The notes beneath the pieces are model-generated. The model was not told the DNA's origin. It searched no databases and saw only the letters and a program-made list of their open reading frames with translations. The translations under genes and the position numbers were made by a program. A stretch of 64,000 nt of DNA from Mucor racemosus (lineage: Eukaryota; Mucoromycota; Mucoromycetes; Mucorales; Mucoraceae): assembly GCA_027405735.1 (NCBI GenBank), contig JAPEHQ010000022.1, forward strand, positions 1-64,000. The letters are read 5' to 3'. Shown piece by piece: positions 13,192-24,214 of the stretch (positions are counted from its first letter, which is position 1; the number at the start of each line of letters is the position of its first letter).

Positions 13192-13235
<44 letters not shown>

Positions 13236-14401
13236 TCAGTAGTAGTAGTATCAGTAGTGGTAGCAGTAGCAGTTGTTGCTATAGTTGCATTATTCAAAGT
13301 TGGCATAATCCAGCGTTTAGTTTGTATTTCGAAATCAAGGTCAAAATCATCATCGCCGCTGCTAGTATCACCACCATCAACATCATCGTCATTGTTATTA
13401 ATATCATCAAATCGAGTAACATCACCAATGTAACATCCATCTTGATCAATTGCCAAATTGTTTATTTTCAATCGAAAGAGACCAATTCCCTGTACAACAG
13501 AATGTCGAATATCAGGTGAATGTTCAACATGATTCACTTGTAACATGATGCCGTAGTCAAAAAGGTCATTTGCATTGTTTTCTTTTGCAAAAATACATAT
13601 AGCATAATGTTTCTGATATGGCCTTGTTGTCATTTCACATAGTAGTGAGTCCTTATCATCTGTTACATGAAACAGATAATGTTGAGTAGGGAATGCAACA
13701 GTTGAAGAAACTTGGATGATTGGCATATGTTGAGGTGAATTCGTGGTTGGTAATGTGTATTCAGCATTGCTGATATTATTGTAAACATAGTCTATCCATC
13801 CGCAAATAATGCGATTCACTTTTCCGATTCGAAACAATTCATGTCTACAAAATGGACATGATCTCGTCTTTAGATCAGTCATTGTACGAATCAAACATTC
13901 TTTACAAAAAGTATGGCCACATTGTGTTGTAATCGGATCTGATAAAGGCGATAAACAAATAGAACAATCCAACAATTGTTTGATAGCTTCGGTGTCTTGT
14001 AGATTGTTCATTATATTTTCCAACAAAATGTTGGGTTTATAGTTATTATCATGCTTTCTTAGACATGAAAATGAAATACATTGATATGGTTCTTTTGATG
14101 GTAAACACTCATAACAAGAAGTAAATCCACATGAAAGCGTTGTAGGTTGTTTAAATGGCTGTAAACATTTCTGACAATTTGTAAGTGCATTTAACTGGTC
14201 CGATTGCCCTTTGAATGAATATAAAGCTAATACATGGGATGATTTGTATTCTTTAATGACAGCTTTACCGATATTTAAGTTGTTGCTATGGTTATTACTG
14301 TTGTCAACTAAATTTATTTTTAATCGCAAATTTTGAATTAAGTTTACTTTATTTACCATTAAAACCATTATGTATGGAATTATCCCAGGATAGTTTCTCA
14401 A
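12671..14401 (-). CDS. RING finger and LON-domain protein (LONRF-like)
   Basis: Probable E3 ubiquitin ligase of the LON-peptidase-N-terminal plus RING family, 576 residues in one exon. Residues 76-114 form a Cys-rich RING-like module (CQKC ... CGFTSC ... C). Residues 146-185 form a complete C3HC4 RING (C146, C149, C161, H163, C166, C169, C182, C185; CGHTFCKEC core). From about 226 the sequence follows a Lon substrate-binding fold (MPIIQV, VQGIGLFRL). That fold is interrupted by an Asp-rich stretch (about 335-355), a long Thr run (about 385-415) and a Pro-rich segment, and it resumes to the C-terminus (DWYLQQSDREA, ILGLSTLQDRL). There is no protease domain or catalytic dyad, which fits LONRF rather than Lon protease. 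The start could instead be the internal Met12 or Met15. Role (protein quality control) is inferred from the family. Confidence 0.85.
13193..13233. repeat. Trinucleotide repeat coding for poly-Thr
   Basis: Fourteen near-perfect TAG/GTA units on the plus strand, read as ACT codons on the minus strand inside the LON domain of the RING-LON gene. It expands a surface loop and is likely length-variable between strains. Confidence 0.9.
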
Positions 14402-14696
14402 CTTGCATAAATATTATATAGAGAAAAAAAGAATAATAATAAAATAAAAAAAGAAATGAGCTATGAGACAAAAGGAAAAAAAAATAGAAAAATTTGGACC
14501 CTTTTTATAATATATTTTATATTAGTCAAGCAACACATACACACATCTCCTGACGATCCTCGATCGATTTGTAATTAATTTTCTATATTTCATAAAAAAA
14601 AAAAAAATGTATTTTTGATCAAATCAAATCAAATAAAGAAAATTAAATAGCCATTTGAAAAATTATAAATACAATGCATTATTTATTTACAAATAT

Positions 14697-16223
14697 CTAT
14701 TTACCCATTGATTCTAAATAATCTAATAAACCCATTACTTGTACTGGTTTACCAGTATAAACTGGATGTAATTGTCTCTCAATATAACTAGTAAATGTAC
14801 TATGTGGTGTACCGAGGAAAGTATGTCCATGAGCAGATATCATGGCATCTACCATTGGAATCAAGTAAGATTCTAGCTTGACTCTTTCTTCTACAACCTG
14901 TAATTTCTTGATGTCTTCCAGTTCATTGACAAAGTCCGCCAAAATAAAAGTACAGGGGAAAACTTGAAATAATTTGCGTAACAAAGGGTGGTTCCGTGGG
15001 TCCGGTGCATCAGTGGCAAGATAAACCACAGTGTTTCGGAATCTATGTGTAATGTGATCTCCAGTTTGACATTTGAGGCGAGAAGCAATGTTGGGATTTG
15101 TATCAAATACACTGTCAGGATTATGATGCACCTCGATGGGCTTTGTATAATTTGTTTCATCGATCGGATGAAAACTACGAAGCTTGATTTCATATTCTGT
15201 TGATTCAGTTCGATCTAAATCATGTTGCTCAACACCGCCCTCGTATTCAGCGGTTTGTTCTACAGTTAAATCAGTAAACTTATCCACTAATTCGTGGTAA
15301 ATATCATCCACTAAAATTGATGCTCTCAATTTAAAGATACCATCACCAACACGAACATGCAAACCAACAAAATTATTTGCTCCACCTAGTTGCTCCACAA
15401 TTCTTTCTGCTGCACCAGATAACACAGGATTACGAAATATCATGTTGGACCGAATATTACGCAGGAGCTCTGCATGTTGTTCCGTTTCTGCCAGGATTCG
15501 GTATGAGCCAAACATGGAACCAAAATGTAATACACGATGATCAATATTTTCAAGTGTAACCAAATCAATACGATAGTTGAATCGATCAAGTGGCAAATCT
15601 GTTGATATGTCGTCATGAATTTGATATTCGTATGGTGACATGTCTTTGAAAAAGTATACATCTTGCTCGGTTAAACTAAATGTCTTGTACATCCATTCAT
15701 AATCTAATCCTGGTCTAAATACAACTGGCACTTGTTCTTTAATAGACTGCATATCGTAAAAGAAAGACCATGGTATATTTGTCCAGCGAAAGTTATTGAG
15801 ACATTCACTAGGTAAAGGTAATCCAGCTGCATCTAATTCTACGCAATGACCAAGCCCATTTTTTGTTTGAAACAAAAGTCTTTCATGTAATTTTTCGTAT
15901 CTCAACCACGGCATAGCTGGACTTGCTAAATAAACTGGTGGTACCAATAATGTTCTATTTAAATAAGATGCTAATAATAACGCATTTTCTAATTCAATTC
16001 TCTGATTATGGAATCCAGAATGAGGTAAATACGATAAAAACTTTTCATTTTTAGTGGGGTTATGTAATGAAAATGGCTTGGGAAATTCTACTGGGATGGC
16101 TTCTTTTTGTTGTCTATTTAATGGTCTGTTTGTTAAATATTTGGTATTGTATTGAAAATAAACAACACATGAGACGAAGAATAGTAAAGCTATACTTATC
16201 ACTGTAGTGTTTTTTCTTTTCAT
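14697..16223 (-). CDS. GDP-fucose protein O-fucosyltransferase-like, type II membrane
   Basis: A 508-residue, single-exon Golgi-type glycosyltransferase. A short basic N-terminus (MKRKN) precedes one membrane segment (about 9-24), then a luminal catalytic region. Motifs fit the O-fucosyltransferase superfamily: an N-terminal HSGFHNQRIELENAL segment for nucleotide-sugar binding, GLHVRVGDGIF (HxRxGD) in the middle, VVYLATD, and FLGTPHSTFTSYI near the C-terminus, the S/T-rich acceptor of the GDP moiety. Length and layout match fungal members of this family, many of which are uncharacterised. Substrate is unknown; cell-wall or secreted glycoproteins are an inference. Upstream of the start lies a G/A-only tract. 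The gene diverges from the FYR-domain gene. Confidence 0.85.
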   Translation of the reverse strand: MKRKNTTVISIALLFFVSCVVYFQYNTKYLTNRPLNRQQKEAIPVEFPKPFSLHNPTKNEKFLSYLPHSGFHNQRIELENALLLASYLNRTLLVPPVYLASPAMPWLRYEKLHERLLFQTKNGLGHCVELDAAGLPLPSECLNNFRWTNIPWSFFYDMQSIKEQVPVVFRPGLDYEWMYKTFSLTEQDVYFFKDMSPYEYQIHDDISTDLPLDRFNYRIDLVTLENIDHRVLHFGSMFGSYRILAETEQHAELLRNIRSNMIFRNPVLSGAAERIVEQLGGANNFVGLHVRVGDGIFKLRASILVDDIYHELVDKFTDLTVEQTAEYEGGVEQHDLDRTESTEYEIKLRSFHPIDETNYTKPIEVHHNPDSVFDTNPNIASRLKCQTGDHITHRFRNTVVYLATDAPDPRNHPLLRKLFQVFPCTFILADFVNELEDIKKLQVVEERVKLESYLIPMVDAMISAHGHTFLGTPHSTFTSYIERQLHPVYTGKPVQVMGLLDYLESMGK

Positions 16224-17173
16224 ATTTTTTTTTTAGGAGGGAGGGAGGGGGAGGGGGAGGGGGAGGAGGGGAGAGAGAGAGAGAAGAGAAGAGGAAGAAA
16301 AAGAATAAAATATCAAAAAGAAAAAAAAAAAAGGATCATCCAAACTAAAATATAACAAATGATGTAGTACAAATGAAAGGAAAAGGATCGTCTTTTAATA
16401 AACTTATTAATAACAAATGTAGATTGTAATATACTATCCAAATAAAGATTGAACTCGTCTCTTTATAGATCCTGATATCAATCATTTTATAATTTACTAT
16501 AGCCCTAGAAAAAAAAAGTAATTTTTTTTTCCTGTTTCAAGACAACAATTTGAATTGTCATCCTGAAAACTAAAGGGCAAAACAAAAAACATGGCAAAAA
16601 AAAACCCTAAATTAAAAAACTAAAAATACTATATTTAGGCTAATTAGCACACATTTCAATAACTAGAAAATTTCTTCTCCTTTTTAAATCAAATTGTCGA
16701 GTAAAAATTCTTCAAAAACCACCACATTCCCCCTTTTTTTCAGAAAAAAAAAAAAAAAAATGCCAGTGAAATGTACAAACCCTATTAATCTATAAAGCAA
16801 CAATATAAAACAGAAAATATAGAAAAAAAAAAGATTCAAAAGAATATTATAAACATGTGTTGGTTTACTGTTTTTATTCATAAAAATTCCATGGTGGATA
16901 TAAAAAAAGAAAAAGAGAAATAGAGGACAAGAAGCGAACATTTGGTCCAAGAAATCTTTTACGAAGCAGTCATTCTGATACTATCGTACTTGCTTTGCTG
17001 CACGTACACACAATACACACACACACACACACAACACACACACACACATACACACACAGACGACCCACACTTGCCCAACCCAAGAAGTTCCCTTTTGTAC
17101 ATGTATCTTTCACACACTTTTTTTTCTTTTTTTCTCTTTTTCCTTTTTTCCTTTTATTTCTTTTTGCTTAAAT
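16224..17173. promoter_or_regulatory. Divergent intergenic region with simple-sequence tracts
   Basis: Serves the fucosyltransferase-like gene (minus) and the FYR gene (plus). It holds a purine tract (16235-16300, GGGAGG repeats then GAGA), many A runs, CA repeats (about 17010-17056), and a T/C-rich stretch ending just before the ATG at 17174. Such pyrimidine tracts are common near fungal transcription starts. No specific factor site was assigned. Confidence 0.5.
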
Positions 17174-18128
17174 ATGACTAATCCATTTGAACAACAATCA
17201 ATGGCATCGCATAATAATAATAATCCAGGCACAGTTTCAAGGAAACCACCTGTCACATCATTTAATAACAATGAACCATCAGAAGATACATACAAGAAAT
17301 TAAAACGAAAAATCAAAGAAATTACAGAGGTATATAAAATAAATTTCGGAAAATCTCGATAAATCTCATCTACTCACAACAACAACAAAAAAATCTAGTT
17401 AAATATTGCTATGAGTAAGGATTACTTTCATGCAAAAAGAAAAATTCGTACATTAACATTTGAGAGAGAGTAAATTGTTGTTAATTTATGCATAATCAAT
17501 TTTTTACTTACCAATGTATATAAATATATATATATATATAGTTTATTGCTTGATAATATTGGTCGATTAGAGTCTTCAGCTAATTTAACAGATGATAGTG
17601 ATAGTGATATTTACAGTGATTTATCAGATACTGATGATAATGGTATGTTGCTTTCCTAGTTGAATATATAATTATTCTTTTCATTAAATATAATCTCGCA
17701 GCAGTAACATTTAATTCTATTGCAACGACAACAACAAAAGCAAAAGTATTAAAAAAATTAGCAAATAAACCTACTATTACTACCAATACTACATTATCGT
17801 CACCTCATCGTCAAACCACCAATTATGCAACAATAGCTGGTGACACTAATATATCTACAATCAGCATGCCTCCTCATCCTCCTCCTCATAAAAGATCCAA
17901 ATTAACTCCTCAATCTGTTAAAACGCGTCGAGTACAACCAATCGAAAGAGATGATCAGGGACATCCCAAATTACCACAACAAATTGGTGTTTTAACAGTG
18001 CATAATTTAGGCAAAATCGTTACAGATAGATTAAATTTTCACAATGAACGATATATCTTTCCAATAGGATATGCTGTAAGCAGGTTTGTTAAAAATCCAC
18101 AAAAATATTTCATCCGCATTTACTAACC

Positions 18129-18160
<32 letters not shown>

Positions 18161-18776
18161 AAGAACTTATCCTAGTATGGTGGATCCCAATAGCAATACA
18201 GTCATTACATCTTCCATTATTGATGGAGGAGATTACCCTCGATTTCAAGTAATAGCTGCTGACATGCCACATGAACCCATCATAGCCAATTCAGCAACAG
18301 GAGCATGGACAGTAGTTGTACGTCGTTCCAACGAAATTCGTCATCGAGAACACTCCAATTCTGCATCAGGACCCGATTATTATGGATTTAAGCATCCAAC
18401 AATTGCTAAATTAATTCAAGATTTGCCCGGTGCAAAGGATTTGAAGCAATACGTTTGGCAAACCTTTGAAGAAATGGAACCAAGAGCTGCAAAGGGTGTT
18501 ATGGCTGCTGCTGAGAAAAAGAGAGGAAATTTGGAACAAATGGGAAGTGCTAATAGAAAAGTACCATCATCGTCATTATCAAAACCTTTGTCTATTGGAA
18601 ATCATCCTATGGCACCTGCTGCTGCGAATACTTTTATTTATCATCATGAAGATGGAGAACATAATGATGATGATGAAGAAGAAGAAGAAGAAGAAGAAGT
18701 AGATGAATTAGCTGCTAGTGACAGAGAGGAAGATGTAGATGAATTAGTTGCCAGTGATAGAGAGGAATATGTATAA
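17174..18776 (+). CDS. FYR-domain chromatin protein, TBRG1-like
   Basis: Five exons: 17174-17329, 17399-17469, 17542-17642, 17702-18083, 18164-18776, giving 440 residues. The small second exon (LNIAMSKDYFHAKRKIR) continues the Lys-rich coiled-coil start (KLKRKIKEITE), as in TBRG1-type proteins. A Ser/Asp patch and a basic Pro/His-rich linker follow. FYRN spans about 205-243 (LTVHNLG, RYIFPIGYAVSRTYPS) and FYRC about 258-335 (FQVIAAD, ATGAWTVVVRR, YYGFKHPTIAKLIQDLPGA). The C-terminus is acidic, with two copies of a 14-residue VDELxASDREE unit. FYR domains occur in chromatin regulators, so a nuclear role is likely by family. Exon 4 can begin at 17702 or 17705 (NAGNAG). Exon 5 is preceded by a TACTAAC branch site and CAA repeats in place of a pyrimidine tract. 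Confidence 0.85.
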
Positions 18777-20696
18777 GGACGCATCTTTTTACAGAAATAT
18801 CTTTTTGTACATATTTATATATATATTTTAGGAAAATTTAATCAAGTTTTCTGCATCATGTCATTTTACTATTCATTACTACTAAACCTTATACTGCTCC
18901 TTTTATATTATTCTTATATTATTTCTAAAATCAAACTTCTGGCAAGCATCAATCTCAAAATGGAATCCTACATCAGAATGACAACGTAAACTCGCTCTAA
19001 TGTGATTATACTATAGTATTTATAACATCTTTTGTTTCTATAGCTCAAAAGGTTGTAAACCCAAGATGGTCTTCTCTCAAAACTGCTACAACTGCTGCTT
19101 CCCTACCCCCAGAATTGTTTTGTTCTAAACGCATTATTTCTATAGCATATACATTACTATATAATTTTATAAATATACTATTATCTATTCAAAGTTAAGA
19201 CCGTTCAATATACGTGATCCGAGCACTATTATTGCTTCAATATCAACTCGATGTATTTTTATTTGGATCCTTCTCTTTCAATGTAAACCAAACTTGCATT
19301 CGTAATTTGATCCAGAATAAACCGGCGTATAAATGTTTTGGATTTGCAGATTCTGCAGTTTGATTAATGTTTATTTTCTGAATTTCATACATTGGCAATG
19401 TTTAAAGAGACTATAAAATACACTGAGAGTGTTTTATACATGTTCTGAATGCATTAAAACGGCTTTCTGAGAAAGTGCCATTGTGCAAGAGATTGATTTC
19501 TCGGATAATCGCTCTGACACTGAGCGGTAGTTAAATCAGCAGATGCAATTCTGATTTGCATCAATAAATCGATCCTAAATGCTTGAAAATATAGCGAAAA
19601 AAAACTTGATTAATGCATTGAAATACACGCTAGACACAATATTATATAAAAGATATTGGCTAGAAATTTTTGTCCGAAAAAAAGAATCACAATTCGTCAT
19701 TTTATGCAATTTTCTCATTTTTGCAGTTTTGTGAGACAAACGAAACAATCCATAAAATAGTGTCGTTTAAATACTATAAAATTCAATTAAACCAATAAAT
19801 CGACACTTGAAAACAATGTGAACATGTAGAAACATCAAAACCTATTATTATCTAGCAAATATCTGGTGAAACTACTACTTATATGCCAAATTTACATAAA
19901 AGTGGACAATTTCAAACAGCCATTTCATACTGTTATTGACCTTTTTACGAACTTGGAATCACACAGAACAATCTCTCACATCCCCTAGTTACTTGTTATT
20001 GCAATATCTCAAATTTTTTGAGTCATGAAAAAACATCCAAAATCGACCTCAAAATCCCTTGCTACTACAGGCAAATTTCATCAATTTTTTTAAAATTGCA
20101 TTTTTCGGTCCGAAAATGAAACTTTTTACTATGGTATTTATATGCTCAAAATGACGGAAATTTACTAAAAAAGCATAAACAACCTTTTGAATCTTTATTC
20201 TATAATCAGAATTTAGATTTTTTGTGGAAAAACGTGTTTTTGAGTTTTTGAAGGTTACGCAATATTTTGTGTACAAAGTTTGTTTAAAAGTTATACCATT
20301 CGATGTGGAAAAAAATTTAAAGTATACTTTAATTAATAAAGCGTATATACTTTATGCTTTATTTTTCGAGATATAAAACGAAAACAGAATGATGGAACCC
20401 ATTTCCAGATTTTGAAAATGAAAATTCACTTGGAAATTCAACCGCCGCACGTATTATTTTATTATATCGCGCTTATACCATTATGCCTCAGAAAATTATG
20501 TACAAATTCGTGAAAATCATATCTGCATGTCAGAAAAAAATGACAGTATAAACTAATCATAAAAAAGAATTTATACACGTCTAGTTTTCAAAAAAAAACT
20601 GCAAACTGAATACTGAGTAAAAATCCTTTAAAAATAAATGTTTCAAAATTCCAATTTACGATTTATTTGCTCAGATAGAAAAATATAACACAACAA
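18777..20696. other. AT-rich intergenic DNA, possible old repeats
   Basis: No gene found. From about 19200 the sequence has the same A/T-run style as the non-coding repeats elsewhere (for example 43020-43560), but I could not align it confidently to any of them. The short open frames here show no domain features. Confidence 0.4.
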
Positions 20697-22517
20697 TTAC
20701 TTCATATCGAAAGCTACATGGACATCTGCATTGCTTGTTTGAACAACAAGATCGCCCTTTCCTCTTCCACCTCTGTAACCACGTTTAAGATACTCGAGGT
20801 CATCTTGGTAATGAATATCTTGCTCATTTTCGATTGCAATATCTCCGTGAGATGTACTCAATACAAACGAACCTTCAAACTCTTCAGTCTACATGTAATA
20901 TAAATCAAATCAATTAGAAAAAAAAAAAAAAAAAAAAAAAAAAAGTGAAAAAAGGGATGAATGAAATCTTACCATGTGTAAGTTTACATGTGCGTTACTA
21001 TTGATTACTTTGACTTGATTATTCTTTGTTGCACCAACCGAAATTGTTACAGGCCCATTAGACGATGTTGCCAAGACCTGGTTTTTGGCCACAATATAAT
21101 CCACTTGGATTTCATTATTAGCATTTGATACAGAGACAGAATCTGCAAATACTTGAGAAAGTTTGATATATGCATTACTTGTTTCTACATTAACAGAATC
21201 ATCTGCACGCAATGATCCCAAAGCCTCAACAGCACCATCCGAGTTTTTGACACTAATCATTCTCTTGGCATCCACATTTTCTGCAAGATGTACAACTGCA
21301 TTGGCATTTTCCAAATAAACAGAGCCACCTGCCGTCAATCTACCGACCTTCAATTCACCATTTTTTGTAGATAATTTCAATGACTCTCCAGACCAAGGTC
21401 CAAAGTTGATCTTACCATTGCTGGTTTTAATATCTACAGTATCAACATCTTTTACAAAAGGTTGAACATCAACATCCATATTTTTAACATTAACAAATAA
21501 CCGATTGGCTGCATAAGGTAAACGAATTTCAATATTGACATTAATACAATCTTCATCTTCGTTATCAAATTGTCGAGGCATTTGTAGAGTTAATTTTGTA
21601 GAATCGCCACCATTGTAGTTGTGTTGTACATCAAAAGTCATTTTGTCTTGTAAAGATGGTGGATATACTTGAATGTCACTCAAGATGCTGCCTCCGTGTC
21701 GATCTTCTAGGGGTATGACTGTAACTAACCCGTTAGAGACACGACCAGTGATGACTAGTTCTACATTATCGTCAAATTCAATAGTGTTGGGAATATCTTT
21801 CCATGATACTGCATTACTGTTACATCCATAATGTCCATCACCATAAGGAGGATGAGGAGCAGAGAATAACTTGCCACTGTACATGTAAATTACCAACCAA
21901 AGTAAAATAGCTGCAATAATGTATTTACACCATTTCCTGCAACATCCTGGGTCTTGATAAGCTTGTCTTCTTGCAAATGAAGAAGATGAAGCAGCCTCTT
22001 GATCAAAAGATTGTGAAATAGGTAATTGTTGATAATCAGAATCTACACACAAAAAAAAAAAAAGAGTATAAGTATACATTTGAAATATAAACAATTACGT
22101 AGAGTGTATTACGAGGACTCCAAACTCTCTTTGGAGGAGGATCATTATTATTGACATTTCTTGGCGAAGAAGGCGCTAATAATCCATGTTGTTGTTGCTC
22201 GATGCTATTTCTAACAGAACCATATCCAGAACTACCTCCCTCGGAATTTCTACCAGTGTGATCAGGAGAATAAGGTGGGGGAGGTATCAAATCTGCAGAA
22301 GTTACTTCATCTGGTTTATAAATGGTTTGAGGCGGTGGTGGTGCTGAAGCATATCCACTACTACCAGCACTATAATCTTTAAAATATAGTTTTTAATATG
22401 CAAAAAAAAAAAAAAAAAAAAAATTAATTCATTTAATCAATATATTTATATATATATTTATTTATTTATTTATATACCAGGTTGGTTATAAAATGATTTA
22501 GGATTACGATTAGACAT
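20697..22517 (-). CDS. PPxY type II membrane protein with DUF4097-like solenoid (paralogue 1)
   Basis: Exons (minus strand): 22478-22517, 22113-22376, 20973-22042, 20697-20888, giving 521 residues. The cytosolic N-terminus is Pro/Ser-rich with a PPPY motif at 46-49. A CC...C patch (135-140) lies beside one membrane span (about 142-157). The rest consists of short beta-strand repeats, each centred on an Asn-Gly, Asn-Ala or similar turn in the TSNG/TSNA style of DUF4097 domains (KTSNGKI, STKNGEL, ETSNAYI, INSNAHV, QTSNADV). The exon 2-3 junction uses the donor at 22111-22112, because only that phase keeps the frame; a donor slightly downstream would not. PPxY motifs bind WW domains of Rsp5/Nedd4 ligases in known proteins; binding here is inferred. 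Molecular function is unknown. It is a tandem paralogue of the next gene upstream. Confidence 0.75.
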
Positions 22518-22683
22518 TGTGTATTATGAGAAAAAGAAGAAGAAAAAAAGGGGGAGAGAAATAAGAAATTGTTACGCTATTTTATATGTAAACAATAACG
22601 CCCCCCCTTAATTGCATTGATGATAAGTATAATGATATATGATGTTATGATGATTATGAATGGTTAGACGCCTTTTTAGAGTT

Positions 22684-24214
22684 TTAGATATACAATGTTG
22701 CAGGTGCATTTGAAGTCTTGATGATAATTTCAACATTAGACTTATTTCCAAAGTTCTTGCATCTTCCTTCCTTTTTACTATTTTCATCTGTTTCAAAGCT
22801 TAATTCACAATTTTCACTGTTTTTAGCAACAACAGATGCACGAGAACTTGAACTAGTCTTTACTGAGAAGTAGCCAGAGAAATTACTTGGTACATGAACA
22901 TTGACAGGTGCATTAGAAGATTCAATCTCGATTATAGCGGATTTACTCACAATGTCATTGATATGGATTTCAACTGAAGCATTGCTGGTTTTAGCACGCA
23001 ATTCAGATCCTACACTTACAGTGCTCAGGATGATGGGTGCATTCTTGGTCTTGAGGTCGATAATTTTAGCCTCAATAAAACTGTCGTAATGAAAAGGTGC
23101 ATTGCTTGTAAGAATCTTCAATTCCTTAGTACTGATTGAGGAACCTTTTAAATTGAATGCACCATTGCTTGTTTTGATAAAAATGCTGTTTTTAGCCATT
23201 AATTGACCATCCACTGTAATAGTAGCATTGGAAGTTTCTAAATTGATTTTATCTGATGCTGTTAACGAGCCATGAACACTTAGATGACCATTGGATGTCT
23301 GTAAGGTACACTCCTCACCAGTCCAGCTATGATTAAATACAAATGGCTTGTTGGATTGTTTGACGAATAACTTTCTAGAGTCTTGTTGTGAACCATATGG
23401 TGCATGCGCTTGAGGGGGTTGGCTACCATTATTGATATAATCATTACTATCGATAACATAAGAGCCGCTAGTGTTATGATTACCACTTCCCCATCCTCTT
23501 TGATATTTACGAGCTTCATATTGTTCGCGTTTCATTTCTTTTCTTTCGCATCTTTGATCTTTACGAAGACTTTTAGCTCTCATACGTTCATCTCTTCTTT
23601 CCATTTTAGCGTTAACGAATTCTTCCACCATTCCCATTGCTGATCGAGTAGAATTAGAGGCATTACGAGCAGAATTGGAGGCAATACCAGTAGCTGCGCC
23701 AACGGTACCCAAAGCAGCACCTGTTGCAGCAGATGTTACACCAAGTGCACATCCAACAATGTCACCAGCCAAGCCAAGTACACTACCAATAGGTCCTCGA
23801 CTAGTATCAAATGGAATACCTCTCAGTTTGATGATACCGTTACCTAGTTGGCTGTAATTTTCGTTACTGGGTGCTTTACCCTTTTGATCAAAAGAGTTGC
23901 TGTTGCTATTATTACCGAGAAAGCCCTGTTGTTCATGAACTGTGTCGTAATGAGGTGGTGGTGGTGGATTGTTGGATGCATTAGCACCAGATGAAAAAGA
24001 TGAAGATGCTTCTTCATGTTGGTTCGATCGCTGATACTGATTCGAAGATGAAGATGCTTGAGATGCTGTATCTGAAGGAGTATAAGGTGGAGGAAGATCA
24101 CTACAAAAATAAGCACTTAGTTTGATGCAATTGCCAAGCATTATTGTTTTCGTTTACTTACAATGGTTCCTTTTCTATTTTAGTTGAAAAAGATAAAGAG
24201 TCTTTAGAAGGCAT
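22684..24214 (-). CDS. PPxY protein with DUF4097-like solenoid (paralogue 2)
   Basis: Two exons, 24162-24214 and 22684-24100, giving 489 residues. The first exon (MPSKDSLSFSTKIEK) joins in phase to EPF then DLPPPYTPSDT, placing a PPPY motif at 21-24. A second PPPPPHY stretch follows near 60. The middle holds a Gly/Ala-rich hydrophobic stretch (about 110-145, GSVLGLAGDIVGCALG), which may insert in membrane. A strongly basic/acidic helical segment comes next (MERRDERMRAKSLRKDQ). The C-terminal 220 residues carry about nine short strands with TSNA/TSNG turns, ending TSNAPATLYI. It shares design with the adjacent paralogue but has no obvious single-pass anchor. The pair reads in the same direction with about 170 bp between them, fitting local duplication. 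Function unknown. Confidence 0.75.

Noticed and set aside
13053..13519. Plus-strand frames with poly-Val and poly-Ser
   Set aside because: Antisense readings of the poly-Thr repeat in the RING-LON gene.
22036..22094. Minus-strand extension MFIFQMYTYTLFFFLC as start of PPxY paralogue 1
   Set aside because: It is intron sequence read through to exon 3. Splicing from 22113 to 22042 gives the continuous Pro-rich protein with its own start at 22517.
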